41,691 bases of DNA. It comes from Acidobacteriota bacterium (GTDB taxonomy: Bacteria > Acidobacteriota > Vicinamibacteria > Vicinamibacterales > Vicinamibacteraceae). The notes under the pieces are model-generated. The model did not search any database. It saw nothing but the letters and a program-made list of their open reading frames with translations, and had not been told where the DNA came from. Location of the stretch: assembly GCA_023429845.1 (NCBI GenBank), contig JAEZCY010000143.1, positions 1 to 41,691 of the forward strand, read 5' to 3'. A program made the position numbers and the translations under genes. Shown here piece by piece: positions 23,717-31,346 of the stretch. Position 1 is the stretch's first letter, and every line of letters begins with the position of its first letter.

Positions 23717-23791
23717 TAGCGGTTGCGGTCTCGCCCGGCAGGCCGCCTTACGACCTCTTGGTCCGTCGGGAGGACGCGGCCGCCACGATGA

Positions 23792-24778
23792 CTACGCGCC
23801 GCGCGCGATGTCGGCCGCCCCTTCGCCGGCAGCCTCCACGGCATCAACGATCTCCTGAAGCCCCTGCTCCAGAGGCTCGATCTCGTCCTCGAGCTTGCCG
23901 AAACAATCAAACAGGTCCAGCTTGTCGGGAATGGCACCAAGAGCCTTCACGCTTGTTCGCCAGCGTGGAAGTGACGTCAGTGCATCGAAGGGAGCGACGC
24001 CGGTCTCCGATGGATCATCGGGCAAGCCTCGTTCCCACGTGCGCAGATGGCGCAGCATGCGGGCCAGTTCCTGAGCGCTCTGCGCATCCGCCGAGAGTTC
24101 TGTGATGTTGCTCTCCATGTCGTCGAGTCGCACGCCGAGATGGGCGATCAGCGCGTCGCGGACACCAGCAACATCCAGCGGCAATCCGGAACGCAGACCG
24201 TTGGCGATGACTTCGCGGAGATCGTCCCGCCCGATCGGGAATGGCTCCCGAATGCCGTAGTCCTGAAGCCACCGCATATCGTCGTTGCTGGCCCAGACCG
24301 ATGAGCCTGGCACCAGCTGCACCATGAGATCGAGCGTGATGTCGAACAGGATCAGCGTGGCGGGACGGATGGACTCCGGGCGCACATGATCGTGATGCTG
24401 TAGCTCGTTGCGGTAGTCGTGCAGGTGGCGCAGAGCGCTGGCTGTTCCCGGCGTGATGCGCCCGCGGTCAATCAAGAGAGTCAGCTTTTCGCCAAAATAC
24501 CTCGCGACCTTCTTTTGCCGCGAGGGTGCTATGACCTTCGCCGAGAGCTCTTGCCGCAGCGCTTCGCCTTTCGGGTCAAGCGGGCCTTCAGGCAACGTCC
24601 GAACCATCCGGGCATACATGTTCGCGTCGCGAAGTTCCTCGCTCACGGTCCTGTGGAGCATGACCTCGACGGCATTGTCGAGCAGGATGAGCGCGAGACG
24701 CAGGCGCGCCACCTCACCATCGAGGATGAACCGTTTAGCTTCCTCCAGCTGGACGACCGTTCGGCGCAACCGTTCCAT
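23792..24778 (-). CDS. HEPN-like domain protein, putative RNase effector
   Basis: A 328-aa, all-helical soluble protein that I do not recognise as a named family. The N-terminal 150 residues resemble a HEPN domain: helix LRLALILLDNAVEVMLHRTV, later helix ALRHLHDYRNELQHHDH with R123-N-E-L-Q-H128, fitting the RNxxxH ribonuclease motif of HEPN toxins. The second half (about 200-328) is predicted helical and coiled, rich in acidic residues, ending in KLEDEIEPLEQGLQEIVDAV. HEPN nucleases commonly act in abortive infection by cutting RNA. The gene is monocistronic and convergent to the E1 gene, with no obvious antitoxin beside it. The effector role is inference. Confidence 0.6.
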   Translation of the reverse strand: MERLRRTVVQLEEAKRFILDGEVARLRLALILLDNAVEVMLHRTVSEELRDANMYARMVRTLPEGPLDPKGEALRQELSAKVIAPSRQKKVARYFGEKLTLLIDRGRITPGTASALRHLHDYRNELQHHDHVRPESIRPATLILFDITLDLMVQLVPGSSVWASNDDMRWLQDYGIREPFPIGRDDLREVIANGLRSGLPLDVAGVRDALIAHLGVRLDDMESNITELSADAQSAQELARMLRHLRTWERGLPDDPSETGVAPFDALTSLPRWRTSVKALGAIPDKLDLFDCFGKLEDEIEPLEQGLQEIVDAVEAAGEGAADIARGA

Positions 24779-25238
24779 GGCGCATATTCTCCAGCAAGAC
24801 GGCGTGGCCTGGCGGCTTCAAGATGACCATGGCTGCGTGCGCCTCTCCTTTCGACGCAGCACGCCGCACAGCGCCTGACCAGGTACAGCGTCTCGTATAG
24901 GCGACGCTCCGTTCGCCTTCAGAACTGTCGTCGCAGCCGAGATGGTTTCTCGCCTTCGGTCGGCCGCACGCGACGCGCGTCCTCTGCAGGACCAAGGCCG
25001 GACGACGCGGGTGTGCTCCACGTCCCTAGCCGCAAGGGCCCCGAGCCTCGGCCCATCGCGCGAGAGTCCCGTCGCTGGCCGCACTGATCCTGTCATGTCG
25101 ACATATATGGAGAGCGAATGTGCCGAAGGCACCACGGAAGTCTCAACTCCTGGAACCAATCGCCGCTCGAGCTTGCCTGAAGGTCCACCCGCTGTGCTAC
25201 GGTGGCAGTCCCATCTCCCCTGGGTGTCAGGAGGTCCC
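24779..25238. other. 460-bp divergent gap without a supported gene
   Basis: The gap between the HEPN-like gene (minus) and the CHAT gene (plus) holds both promoters. A perfect 10-nt palindrome ATGTCGACAT lies at 25095-25104, followed by an AT-rich TATATGG; it could be an operator. The CHAT reading frame is open from 24942, but a signal peptide with a strong ribosome-binding site at 25239 argues that the upstream part is untranslated. No clear -35/-10 pair is visible. Confidence 0.45.
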
Positions 25239-27866
25239 ATGGGTGCGCGCTTGGCGGTGGCGTTCGTTGTCCTCGTCGGAGTAACGCCGCAGTCCACCCC
25301 TGACCCAGAGCAGCTCCTGCGCGAAGCCGATCGCCTGGCATGGCTTCGTGCGTGGGGCGCTGCCGAACCGAAGTTTGTCGAAGCCCAGAAGCTGTTCGCT
25401 GCGCGTGGCGATCAGCGCAACGCCCTCTACGCTGAGGTGAGTGCCTTTCGCGGACGTCTGCCTCGGATGGCCGTGCCCGAGGCATCGGGGCGCCTCGGCG
25501 TGTACCTTGAGCATCCCCTCGTCCAAGCCGACGAGCGCCTCCGGCTCCGAACGCTCGTCATAAAGGGCGAAGTCGACGAGGATCTGGATCCGACCCTGGC
25601 AGCGGAATCATGGCGCGCTGCCCAAGCCCTCGCCGAGAAGTTGGGCGATGCTGCATGGGCCAACAGGGCGCGCGGCGAGCTCGGCCTCGTCGCGTTCCTG
25701 CAGGGTGACGTCGGCGGCGCCGTCGTCGGGCTCGGGCAGGCAATCAAGGTCGCGCAGTCGAACGGCGACGTCTCTTCCCTGGTGCGCTGGCTGACGCTGT
25801 TCGGCCATGGCTACGTGCAACTCGGTCGCCCGGCCGAAGCGCTGGACTTCTACGACCGAGCCCTCGCGGCCGCATCTGTGGTTCCCGAGATCCAGTTCCC
25901 CGTCATGACGCACGTGGGACGGTCGAATGCGCTGATTCGGCTCGGCCGTCTCGATGAGGCCGACGCGATTCTGGCGCAGGCATCGGCTATAGCGGCGAAG
26001 GCCCAGGCCCGGGGATACCAGGCGCAGCTCGTTGCGCAACGCGCGCAGATCGCCAACGAGCGCAAGCGGTCCAGCGAGGCGTTGAGGCTCTTGGCGAAAG
26101 CGCGGGCTCTGGCGAAGGCGGCTGGCGGCAATCGCCTCGTCGCCGAGATTGCGCTCGATGCGGCACGCATACAGCGTCAACAGGGTGCGAACGCCGACGC
26201 GGAGCAGACCCTGCACGGGGGGATCGCGGCAGCAAGGTTGATGGAGGAGCGGTTCCTGCTCCCGCGCCTTCTGGCCGCCATGTCTGAGGTCCGCGCCAGC
26301 CAGCGTCGTTTCGGCGAATCAGCGACTCTGCTCGACGAGGCCGCCGACATTCTGAACGGCCTGTTCACGTCCGCGAGCAGTCCCTGGGTCCAGAGCCGTC
26401 TGGTGAGCGGGATGGACGAGGTGTTCCTCGCACGCATTCGTTTGGAAGGTGCCCGCGGATCCGATCCTGGTCGGATGTACTCCGCAATCGAAGACGCGCG
26501 CGGTCGGGCCCTCCTACAGCTGCTGGTGAATCGGCCTTTGGCTCTCCAGCAGCGTCCGCGCGAACTGCTGCAAGGCGAGAAGCGAATCTCCGACCTCCAG
26601 CGACGGCTGCTGCAGAGTAGCAATGCTGGGGCTCGGGAACGCCTACTGGCAGAGATCTTTGCTGCTGAAGAAGTGCTCGCGCCAGCATCAACTGCCTTCT
26701 TCGATCGCGCAACGCGGACCGGGACCCGAGCGGCCGCGCGGTTGTCAGACCTCAGGGCGGCGTTGCGGCCGGACGAGGTGTTCGTCGAGTTCGCTCTGGC
26801 CGATCCCGCCTCGTATGCGCTGATCGTGACTCGGAGTGCGGCACGCGTGCGGCCCTTGCCCTCACGACGATCCATCGAGGCCCAAGTCGAGGCTCTCTCG
26901 AAGGCTATCGAGAGCGGCTCGCCCGTCGAGTCGGCAGCCAACACGCTGGCAGCCACGGTCCTCGCACCTGTGACGGAACTCCAATCCCATAGACGGCTTG
27001 TCGTCGGGCCGGACGGCGCCCTCCATGCTGTCCCGTTCGAACTGCTGCCAGGGGCGAATGGCGAATCCCTGATCCATTCGCATGTCGTGTCGTATGCGCC
27101 GTCGGGCGCAGTCCTGACCGTGCTCCGCAACGCGTCGCGCCCGGCGCCTGGACGACGCGCTCTTGCCGTGAGCGCATCGCCCCCTGGCGCAGGCACCGTC
27201 GTGCCGAGCGCCAAGGCCGTGACGCGGGACGTGTATGACCTCGACCCGCGTCAGCTCCGCGCTCTACCGTCGGCCAGTGACGAAGCGAGATCCGTCAGCG
27301 AGATCCTTGGCGAACGCACGTCCACGGTGCTGCTCGACGATGCCGCGACCGAGGACTCGGTGAAGCGGCAGGCGCTCGCCGACTATCAAGTGGTCCACTT
27401 TGCTGTGCACGGCCTTCCGAGCTCGAAGTTCCCGGCGCGGGCTGCGCTGCTGCTTCATCCGGGCGCGAGCGACGATGGCGTTCTGCAAGCTCGCGAGATT
27501 CTGCTGCTGCGACTCAATGCGACGCTCGTCACCCTGTCCGCGTGCGATACCGGGTCCGGTAGCCGGCACGGTCAGGATGGTCCTTCGAGCCTTGTCCGGC
27601 CCTTTCTTGCTTCGGGAGCGCGCTCCGTCGTTGCGAATCTCTGGGCGGCAGACGACACATTCAGCCTCGCGTTGATGCGTGAGTTCTACCGGAGATTGGC
27701 AGCCGGCACGGATGTGGCCGAGAGCCTTCGTGACGCGAAGGTGCACATGGTCAAGTCGTTCGGACCACAGGCGCTGCCGCGGCTCTGGAGCGGCGTGGTG
27801 GTCTATGGTGACGGCCGTGGCGTTGTCTCGGGAACGGCTAGCACGACCGCGTCGAGAGGGAAGTGA
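25239..27866 (+). CDS. Exported TPR-CHAT caspase-like protease
   Basis: An 875-aa protein. AGGAGG precedes the ATG and the first 16 residues form a hydrophobic signal segment (LAVAFVVLVGV), so export is likely. Residues from about 30 to 480 are a chain of TPR-like helical repeats (for example AEALDFYDRALAAAS and ADAEQTLHGGIAAARL). The C-terminal 300 residues are a CHAT domain, a clan CD caspase-like peptidase: His724 in VVHFAVHG and Cys769 in TLSACDTGSG form the expected dyad, followed by GARSVVANLWAADD and the helix FYRRLAAG. TPRs would recruit a partner or substrate. The stop overlaps the start of the S41 protease gene (TGATG), so the two are made together. Confidence 0.9.
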   Translation: MGARLAVAFVVLVGVTPQSTPDPEQLLREADRLAWLRAWGAAEPKFVEAQKLFAARGDQRNALYAEVSAFRGRLPRMAVPEASGRLGVYLEHPLVQADERLRLRTLVIKGEVDEDLDPTLAAESWRAAQALAEKLGDAAWANRARGELGLVAFLQGDVGGAVVGLGQAIKVAQSNGDVSSLVRWLTLFGHGYVQLGRPAEALDFYDRALAAASVVPEIQFPVMTHVGRSNALIRLGRLDEADAILAQASAIAAKAQARGYQAQLVAQRAQIANERKRSSEALRLLAKARALAKAAGGNRLVAEIALDAARIQRQQGANADAEQTLHGGIAAARLMEERFLLPRLLAAMSEVRASQRRFGESATLLDEAADILNGLFTSASSPWVQSRLVSGMDEVFLARIRLEGARGSDPGRMYSAIEDARGRALLQLLVNRPLALQQRPRELLQGEKRISDLQRRLLQSSNAGARERLLAEIFAAEEVLAPASTAFFDRATRTGTRAAARLSDLRAALRPDEVFVEFALADPASYALIVTRSAARVRPLPSRRSIEAQVEALSKAIESGSPVESAANTLAATVLAPVTELQSHRRLVVGPDGALHAVPFELLPGANGESLIHSHVVSYAPSGAVLTVLRNASRPAPGRRALAVSASPPGAGTVVPSAKAVTRDVYDLDPRQLRALPSASDEARSVSEILGERTSTVLLDDAATEDSVKRQALADYQVVHFAVHGLPSSKFPARAALLLHPGASDDGVLQAREILLLRLNATLVTLSACDTGSGSRHGQDGPSSLVRPFLASGARSVVANLWAADDTFSLALMREFYRRLAAGTDVAESLRDAKVHMVKSFGPQALPRLWSGVVVYGDGRGVVSGTASTTASRGK

Positions 27867-29095
27867 TGGCCAGCCCAAATTTGACCGCGGCCGAGCGGCG
27901 CAGCGTGCTCGACGCCGTGCTGCGCCAGGTCGAGACGAAGTTCATGGGGCCAGACGCAGACACCGCTTCACTGCGGACGCGTCACGAGGCTTTCATCGTT
28001 GGCGCTGATTCGCCTGAGGCGTTCGAGTCCGCCATGAACGCCATGCTCAAGGACCTCGGCGTCAGCCACACGGGCTTCTTCCATGAGTCGGCTCCACGAA
28101 CCGCCGGTCGCGTGGCGATCGCGGCCACGTTCGCGAAAGCGCAGACGGCTGATGGCGAGCGGTGGATGTTCCAGGACGTGCACCCCGGCGGAGCGGCCGC
28201 CACGGCGGGCATTCGGCCGGGCGACGTGCTGCTCGCCATCGGCGGCCAGGAACTGACGCCTCCCACGGCGACACCGTTCACCCTTGGCGAACGGTACGAG
28301 GTTGTTCTGAGACGCCCTGACGGATCGACGGTGTCGCCAACCCTGCAGGTACCTCGTCCCAAGGACAAGCGGCAGCCGGTTGTCGTACCCGATCAGGTAG
28401 TGACGGCGTCAAAGCTGGAACGTGGCATCGGTCTGATTCGCGTCAGCATGTTCCCCGGAATCCTGGGGATGGACGTTGCCAGAGACATGACACGGGCCGT
28501 GTCCGATCTCGCCTGCGATCGATTGATCGTCGACCTGCGCGGAAACACCGGAGGGGGCATCGGTTGCCTGCGGCTCATGAGTCTGCTGTGCGACGACAGG
28601 CGCGGCGTGGGCTACAGCCTTGGGCGCGATGCGGTGAGGGCGGGCCGAACGAAAGAACAACTGCCCGCCTTCGATCGCATTCCGTCCTCGAAGTGGGGCG
28701 TGATTCCCCTGGCGATCAAATTCGCTCGCGCGGGTCGTTCGGTCGCAGTGTTCACAGAGCGACTGGGTAAGGCGCGCCACCACGGGAAGGTGGCAGTACT
28801 TGTCAACGAGCACGCGGCCAGCGCCGCGGAGATGGTCGCAGCATTCGCATCTGAGTACGGATTGGCGACGCTCGTTGGCACGAAGACACCGGGCCGGCTC
28901 GTGGCCACTAGTGCATTCAAGGTCGGTCACGGCTATCGAGTTGCTCTGCCCGTGGCTGCGTATCACACGTGGAAGGGAACGAATCTCGAGGGCCAGGGAG
29001 TGACGCCACACGTCGATGCACCTCTTGACGCCGCCGCTCTGTGGAATGGGCTTGACACGCAGCTTCAGCGGGCCGCGTCGCTGTTCACGAACTGA
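27866..29095 (+). CDS. PDZ-S41 family serine protease
   Basis: About 409 residues. A helical N-terminal cap is followed by a PDZ domain (HPGGAAATAGIRPGDVLLAIGG) and a tail-specific S41 protease domain with LIVDLRGNTGGG, VNEHAASAAEMVAAF (probable nucleophile Ser319) and LVGTKTPGR (probable general base Lys340). These carboxy-terminal processing proteases cut proteins at their C-termini. There is no signal peptide, although most relatives are exported, so it may act in the cytoplasm. The ATG at 27866 overlaps the CHAT stop by one base; a GTG directly before it is the alternative. Two proteases expressed as a pair suggest a cascade or joint substrate. Confidence 0.88.
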   Translation: MASPNLTAAERRSVLDAVLRQVETKFMGPDADTASLRTRHEAFIVGADSPEAFESAMNAMLKDLGVSHTGFFHESAPRTAGRVAIAATFAKAQTADGERWMFQDVHPGGAAATAGIRPGDVLLAIGGQELTPPTATPFTLGERYEVVLRRPDGSTVSPTLQVPRPKDKRQPVVVPDQVVTASKLERGIGLIRVSMFPGILGMDVARDMTRAVSDLACDRLIVDLRGNTGGGIGCLRLMSLLCDDRRGVGYSLGRDAVRAGRTKEQLPAFDRIPSSKWGVIPLAIKFARAGRSVAVFTERLGKARHHGKVAVLVNEHAASAAEMVAAFASEYGLATLVGTKTPGRLVATSAFKVGHGYRVALPVAAYHTWKGTNLEGQGVTPHVDAPLDAAALWNGLDTQLQRAASLFTN

Positions 29096-29102
29096 CGTGA
29101 AC
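29083..29102. terminator. Hairpin at the 3' end of the S41 gene
   Basis: GTTCACG and CGTGAAC form a perfect 7-bp stem with a 6-nt loop that includes the TGA stop. It lies between converging genes. There is no U-tract, so efficiency as a terminator is unsure. Confidence 0.4.
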
Positions 29103-29123
29103 CACGCAGGGAAGTCTATCGGC

Positions 29124-29837
29124 TCACTTCACGACTGCCGGGAACATCCGCCAACTGTCGCCGTCGCGTCGCACCGCAAGCTGGTAGCGACCGGCTGCCA
29201 GCTGACGAAGGTCCATGCGGACGCGTAACGTCGTGACGAAGTCTTCGATGGCCGCCGTCCCTTTGGCGTCCGCGCGGGATCGCAGGTCGCCATCCAGCAA
29301 CTGGACGTCGTAGGATCCTGGTTCCGAACCGACGGGTAGCAGAATCGTGAGGTCCGCCGAGCCGCGGGGAAGAGGTACGGGCTCCGCGTCGCCTTGGCTC
29401 TGCTCACTTCTCAGGACCGCGAACCGCCGCAGATCCACCTCAGCGCGCAACTGAGCGTCCGGCGCGGCCGATGTCGTCTGGGTGACTGGAGAAGGTCCCC
29501 GCCTCTCGGCGGTGAACCACCAGCCAACGCCCAAGAGAAGAGCGATCCCGGCCGCTGCACCACCGAGCAGCCAGCGACGGACACCGGGCCGCACCGCGCC
29601 GGTCCGGGCGAGCTCTTCTTGAAGCGCCCTGAACTCCCGGAAGCAGGGCGAGCACTTCGCGAGATGCTCGTACGCGGGATCGTCGATCGGCTGTTGGCGT
29701 CCGGCGAGCCTGACTAGCGTCTCTCGGGGCGGGCACCCGACACGACCAGGATTCGGATTCGCGCGGCTGAAGACCTCGTCAATGTCGCGCTGGAACTGAT
29801 CGTCATCGCCCTTCGCCGACTGAGGAGTCTTTGGCAT
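29124..29837 (-). CDS. Zinc-binding anti-sigma factor, single TM
   Basis: A 237-aa membrane protein. The N-terminal cytoplasmic part carries the zinc anti-sigma motif Hx3Cx2C as H58-LAK-C62-SP-C65. One transmembrane helix follows (about 89-109, WLLGGAAAGIALLLGVGWWF), and the rest is a beta-rich extracytoplasmic domain. ATG 29837 overlaps the end of the sigma gene by 35 bases, the usual arrangement for a sigma/anti-sigma pair. The outside domain could sense an envelope signal or be cut by a protease; the convergent CHAT/S41 pair are candidates. No site-1 or site-2 protease gene is present. Family assignment is firm on motif and position, the signal is unknown. Confidence 0.82.
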   Translation of the reverse strand: MPKTPQSAKGDDDQFQRDIDEVFSRANPNPGRVGCPPRETLVRLAGRQQPIDDPAYEHLAKCSPCFREFRALQEELARTGAVRPGVRRWLLGGAAAGIALLLGVGWWFTAERRGPSPVTQTTSAAPDAQLRAEVDLRRFAVLRSEQSQGDAEPVPLPRGSADLTILLPVGSEPGSYDVQLLDGDLRSRADAKGTAAIEDFVTTLRVRMDLRQLAAGRYQLAVRRDGDSWRMFPAVVK

Positions 29838-30474
29838 CGAGGGTCTCAGTCTGGTCCTCGTCGAGGAGCACAGGTCGGTGGACCTGGCCATTCACCGGCC
29901 GTGGCTCGGTCGGACCTGTGCTGTTAGCGGGAGTGTACCCGAATGCCTGCCGCAGTTTCTGCTTGGCGCGCGAGAACAAAGTGTCGACGGCCACCACGGA
30001 ACGACCCTGACGCGTCGCGATCTCCTGGGCGGAGTAGCCGGCCGTCTTCCAGATGCAGACCATGCGCTCCTCTTCCGTGAGCGCCTCCATCGCTTCCCGC
30101 ATCAGAATCCGTCGTTCGACTTCGTCGGGGGAGCCGTACGACGCCTCGACCTCCGCGATGTAGATCTCGCCAGCGGTGGAGCCGACGGTGTCGCGAATCA
30201 GGCGGTTGGCCGGTCTTCTGAGGTGCGAGGTAGCCACGCTGCGCAGCGTGACCCACGTGTAAGCGTGCAGTTGCTCAATCGGACCGCCGCGTTCCTCTCG
30301 GCTGGCGATCCGGCGTCCTGCTTCTTCGACGACTTCGGTGAGGGCAAGATCGTCCCGAAGGGATGGGAACTGGCGTCGAACCTTCGGCAGCAGTTTAGTC
30401 AGCGCTCGCTGGATCCGTTCGGCGAGCGGCTTCCCGTTGCTGTCCAGCAGCCCGAGCGTGCGCATGCGATCCAT
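29803..30474 (-). CDS. ECF-like sigma-70 family factor
   Basis: A 223-aa sigma factor. The region 2-like part includes LHAYTWVTLRSVATSHLRRP, and region 4 is clear: ALTEEERMVCIWKTAGYSAQEIATRQGRS, then VDTLFSRAKQKLRQAFG, a helix-turn-helix that binds -35 elements. A C-terminal tail of about 45 residues, rich in Pro/Thr/Asp, follows. The gene overlaps the downstream anti-sigma gene. A -10-like TATACT lies on the minus strand at 30534-30539, without a good -35. It may direct its own operon and the CHAT/S41 pair, but I see no shared ECF-type GGAAC promoter with correct spacing. Confidence 0.85.
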   Translation of the reverse strand: MDRMRTLGLLDSNGKPLAERIQRALTKLLPKVRRQFPSLRDDLALTEVVEEAGRRIASREERGGPIEQLHAYTWVTLRSVATSHLRRPANRLIRDTVGSTAGEIYIAEVEASYGSPDEVERRILMREAMEALTEEERMVCIWKTAGYSAQEIATRQGRSVVAVDTLFSRAKQKLRQAFGYTPANSTGPTEPRPVNGQVHRPVLLDEDQTETLDAKDSSVGEGR

Positions 30475-30649
30475 GACACGTCCCGTCCGGCGCGTGAGGG
30501 AGGACGCACCGCGTCTTCGAGGCCAGTGACGACAGTATAGACCTCGCTCGTGAACATTCGAGGCCCTTGTAAGGTTTCAGTGGCTCGCTGCGTTCAACCT
30601 AATACGGGACGGACTTGCTGGAAGGGCGTCCCCAAAACCGAGGTGAACG

Positions 30650-31036
30650 ATGCGCGAGAGTCTTCGGCGTTTGCGTGGGCCTTGGCGACTCAACGACCCG
30701 AGCTCTGAGCGTAGCACAGGACGCAAGCGCCGGGGGACACCACCTTGCGGAAGCAGAGGAACCACTCTAAAGGTCAGCCGTATCGCCGTTGCGGCGATCG
30801 CGGTCTTCCTGTTTCCTGGGACGCTACTCGCACAGTCACCGTGGGAACGCGCCGCCAGTAATCTCGAACAGACGTTCACAGGACCGCTGGCGCGCTCGCT
30901 GGCTCTCGTCGCGATCGTCATCGGCGGCCTGATGTTCATGTTCGGAGAAGGCGGCGCCAAGCGTCAGATCAGCGGCATCGTCTTCGGCGGCGGCCTTGCG
31001 CTCTTTGCGGCGCAGTTCCTGACCTGGCTTTTCTGA
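30650..31036 (+). CDS. trbC: TrbC/VirB2-type conjugative pilin
   Basis: 128 residues with a long basic leader (about 42 residues), then a hydrophobic signal segment ending LLAQ-S, a short mature start SPWERAASNLEQTFTG and two transmembrane helices (LALVAIVIGGLMFMFG and ISGIVFGGGLALFAAQFLTWLF). That is the layout of VirB2/TrbC pilins, whose leaders are unusually long. GAGGTGA precedes the ATG closely. It is the first gene of a tightly packed Trb-type secretion operon and starts 175 bp from the divergent sigma gene. A TAATAC at 30600-30605 could be its -10. Confidence 0.8.
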   Translation: MRESLRRLRGPWRLNDPSSERSTGRKRRGTPPCGSRGTTLKVSRIAVAAIAVFLFPGTLLAQSPWERAASNLEQTFTGPLARSLALVAIVIGGLMFMFGEGGAKRQISGIVFGGGLALFAAQFLTWLF

Positions 31037-31046
31037 CGGTGCCGGG

Positions 31047-31346
31047 ATGCCAGCCAACCAGCCTCCTACGTTCCGCCCTGTCTACAAGGCGCTCCACCGC
31101 CGGTTGACGGTGTGGGGTGTCGAGCGCCGGCTGTTCTTCCTGGCGCTCCTGATGGGCGCAGCCACGTTCAACCTCTTCTACTCGTTCCTCGCCGGCCTGT
31201 TGATGTTCGGCGGACTGTATGGGTTCGCGGTGTGGGCTACCAAGCGCGACCCCGACATGCTGCAGATCCTGCTGTCCTCATCGCGTCTGCACCGCCGGTT
31301 CGACCCGGCGAAGCACGAGCGTCAGGATGTCGAGGTGACGACATGA
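31047..31346 (+). CDS. trbD: TrbD/VirB3-type inner-membrane protein
   Basis: A 99-aa protein with one long or two short hydrophobic helices (FFLALLMGAATFNLFYSFLAGLLMFGG region) after the family-typical start RPVYKALHRRLTVWGVER. VirB3 proteins are small inner-membrane subunits that work with the VirB4 ATPase, and the next gene, overlapping by ATGA, is VirB4. The charged C-terminal tail is cytoplasmic by analogy. Confidence 0.8.
   Translation: MPANQPPTFRPVYKALHRRLTVWGVERRLFFLALLMGAATFNLFYSFLAGLLMFGGLYGFAVWATKRDPDMLQILLSSSRLHRRFDPAKHERQDVEVTT

Noticed and set aside
24942..25238. N-terminal extension of the CHAT protein
   Set aside because: A strong ribosome-binding site and signal peptide start at 25239; the extension is low-complexity and has no motif.
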